In this document: in pieces, positions 63,907 to 64,000 of the stretch
How positions within the stretch are numbered: position 1 is the first letter of the stretch
How the letters are laid out: each line of letters starts with the position of its first letter
NCBI RefSeq assembly: GCF_015751765.1
Contig: NZ_JADOTX010000001.1
Location: forward strand, 3,596,001-3,660,000
DNA from: Micromonospora ureilytica
GTDB taxonomy: Bacteria > Actinomycetota > Actinomycetes > Mycobacteriales > Micromonosporaceae
DNA: 64,000 nt
Reading direction: 5' to 3'
Position numbers and translations under genes: made by a program
The notes under the pieces: model-generated
What the model was told of the DNA's origin: nothing
Seen by the model: the letters and a program-made list of their open reading frames with translations, nothing else
Databases searched by the model: none

Positions 63907-64000
63907 GTCCGTCAGCTGACTCGACCAGCAATCCTGGTGAGTCACGCCGACCATGGCGCTGGCCGGCCAGGTCTGCAGCCACGATCATCGCCTGATGATG

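Overview
The window is very GC-rich actinobacterial DNA. Gene content points to a soil Micromonosporaceae such as Micromonospora, though this is inferred without a database search. Supporting features are several secreted CBM2-bearing plant-polysaccharide enzymes, F420-type oxidoreductases (an LLM-class and a Ddn-like enzyme), mycothiol-type and DinB-like folds, many GTG/TTG starts, stop-start overlaps, and three NarL-type two-component pairs. No rRNA operon, CRISPR array, transposase or integrase was seen.

Layout. 0-8 kb: a partial CGNR regulator divergent from a PPOX/MBL pair, then cupin, YcxB-like, PaaX, a secreted CBM2 hydrolase, DinB and DUF4253 genes and a serine hydrolase. 8-20 kb: fructosamine-kinase-like protein, two MFS exporters with a divergent LysR, two histidine kinase/response regulator pairs on either side of a CDP-alcohol phosphatidyltransferase/VTT operon, an LLM oxidoreductase and a PAS-GAF protein. 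20-27 kb: MFS exporter, two MmyB-type regulators, aldo/keto reductase, ArsR-like regulator and zinc-type dehydrogenase. 27-32 kb: GH53 galactanase in an operon with a non-catalytic FN3-FN3-CBM2 protein, a DUF1996 protein carrying a duplicated insert, and a DUF574-type methyltransferase. 32-35.6 kb: Ddn-like enzyme and small envelope proteins.

35.7-37.6 kb: a dense minus-strand tRNA array with 19 complete tRNA genes for 16 amino acids (none for Lys, Phe, Cys or Gln) and two degenerate tRNA remnants in under 1.9 kb. Three tRNAs carry C instead of the near-invariant U33, several have non-canonical T-loops, and tRNA-His lacks G-1. Upstream on the same strand lie a plausible promoter, a 42-codon ORF with a good ribosome binding site, and a terminator-like hairpin. 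This is the most unusual part of the window.

38-45 kb: a decayed DUF523 gene, a GH44-FN3-CBM2 glucanase behind a CebR-like operator, an imine-reductase-like/HxlR divergent pair, and a CPBP protease followed by a third HK/RR pair. 45-50 kb: a 1,510-residue membrane-anchored protein joining a helical repeat region, an Hsp70 ATPase domain, a coiled coil and a trypsin-like domain whose catalytic residues appear lost. 51-55 kb: metH with an upstream S-adenosylhomocysteine riboswitch. 55-64 kb: DHA2-type exporter, thioredoxin-reductase-like flavoprotein with divergent XRE-cupin regulator, PadR/membrane pair, a frameshifted B3/B4 tRNA-editing-domain remnant, several small orphan genes and an AEC transporter.

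Biological themes are plant cell wall degradation (GH44, GH53, CBM2 proteins), signal sensing (three HK/RR pairs), drug export with local regulators, and translation-linked oddities (tRNA array, decayed editing-domain gene).
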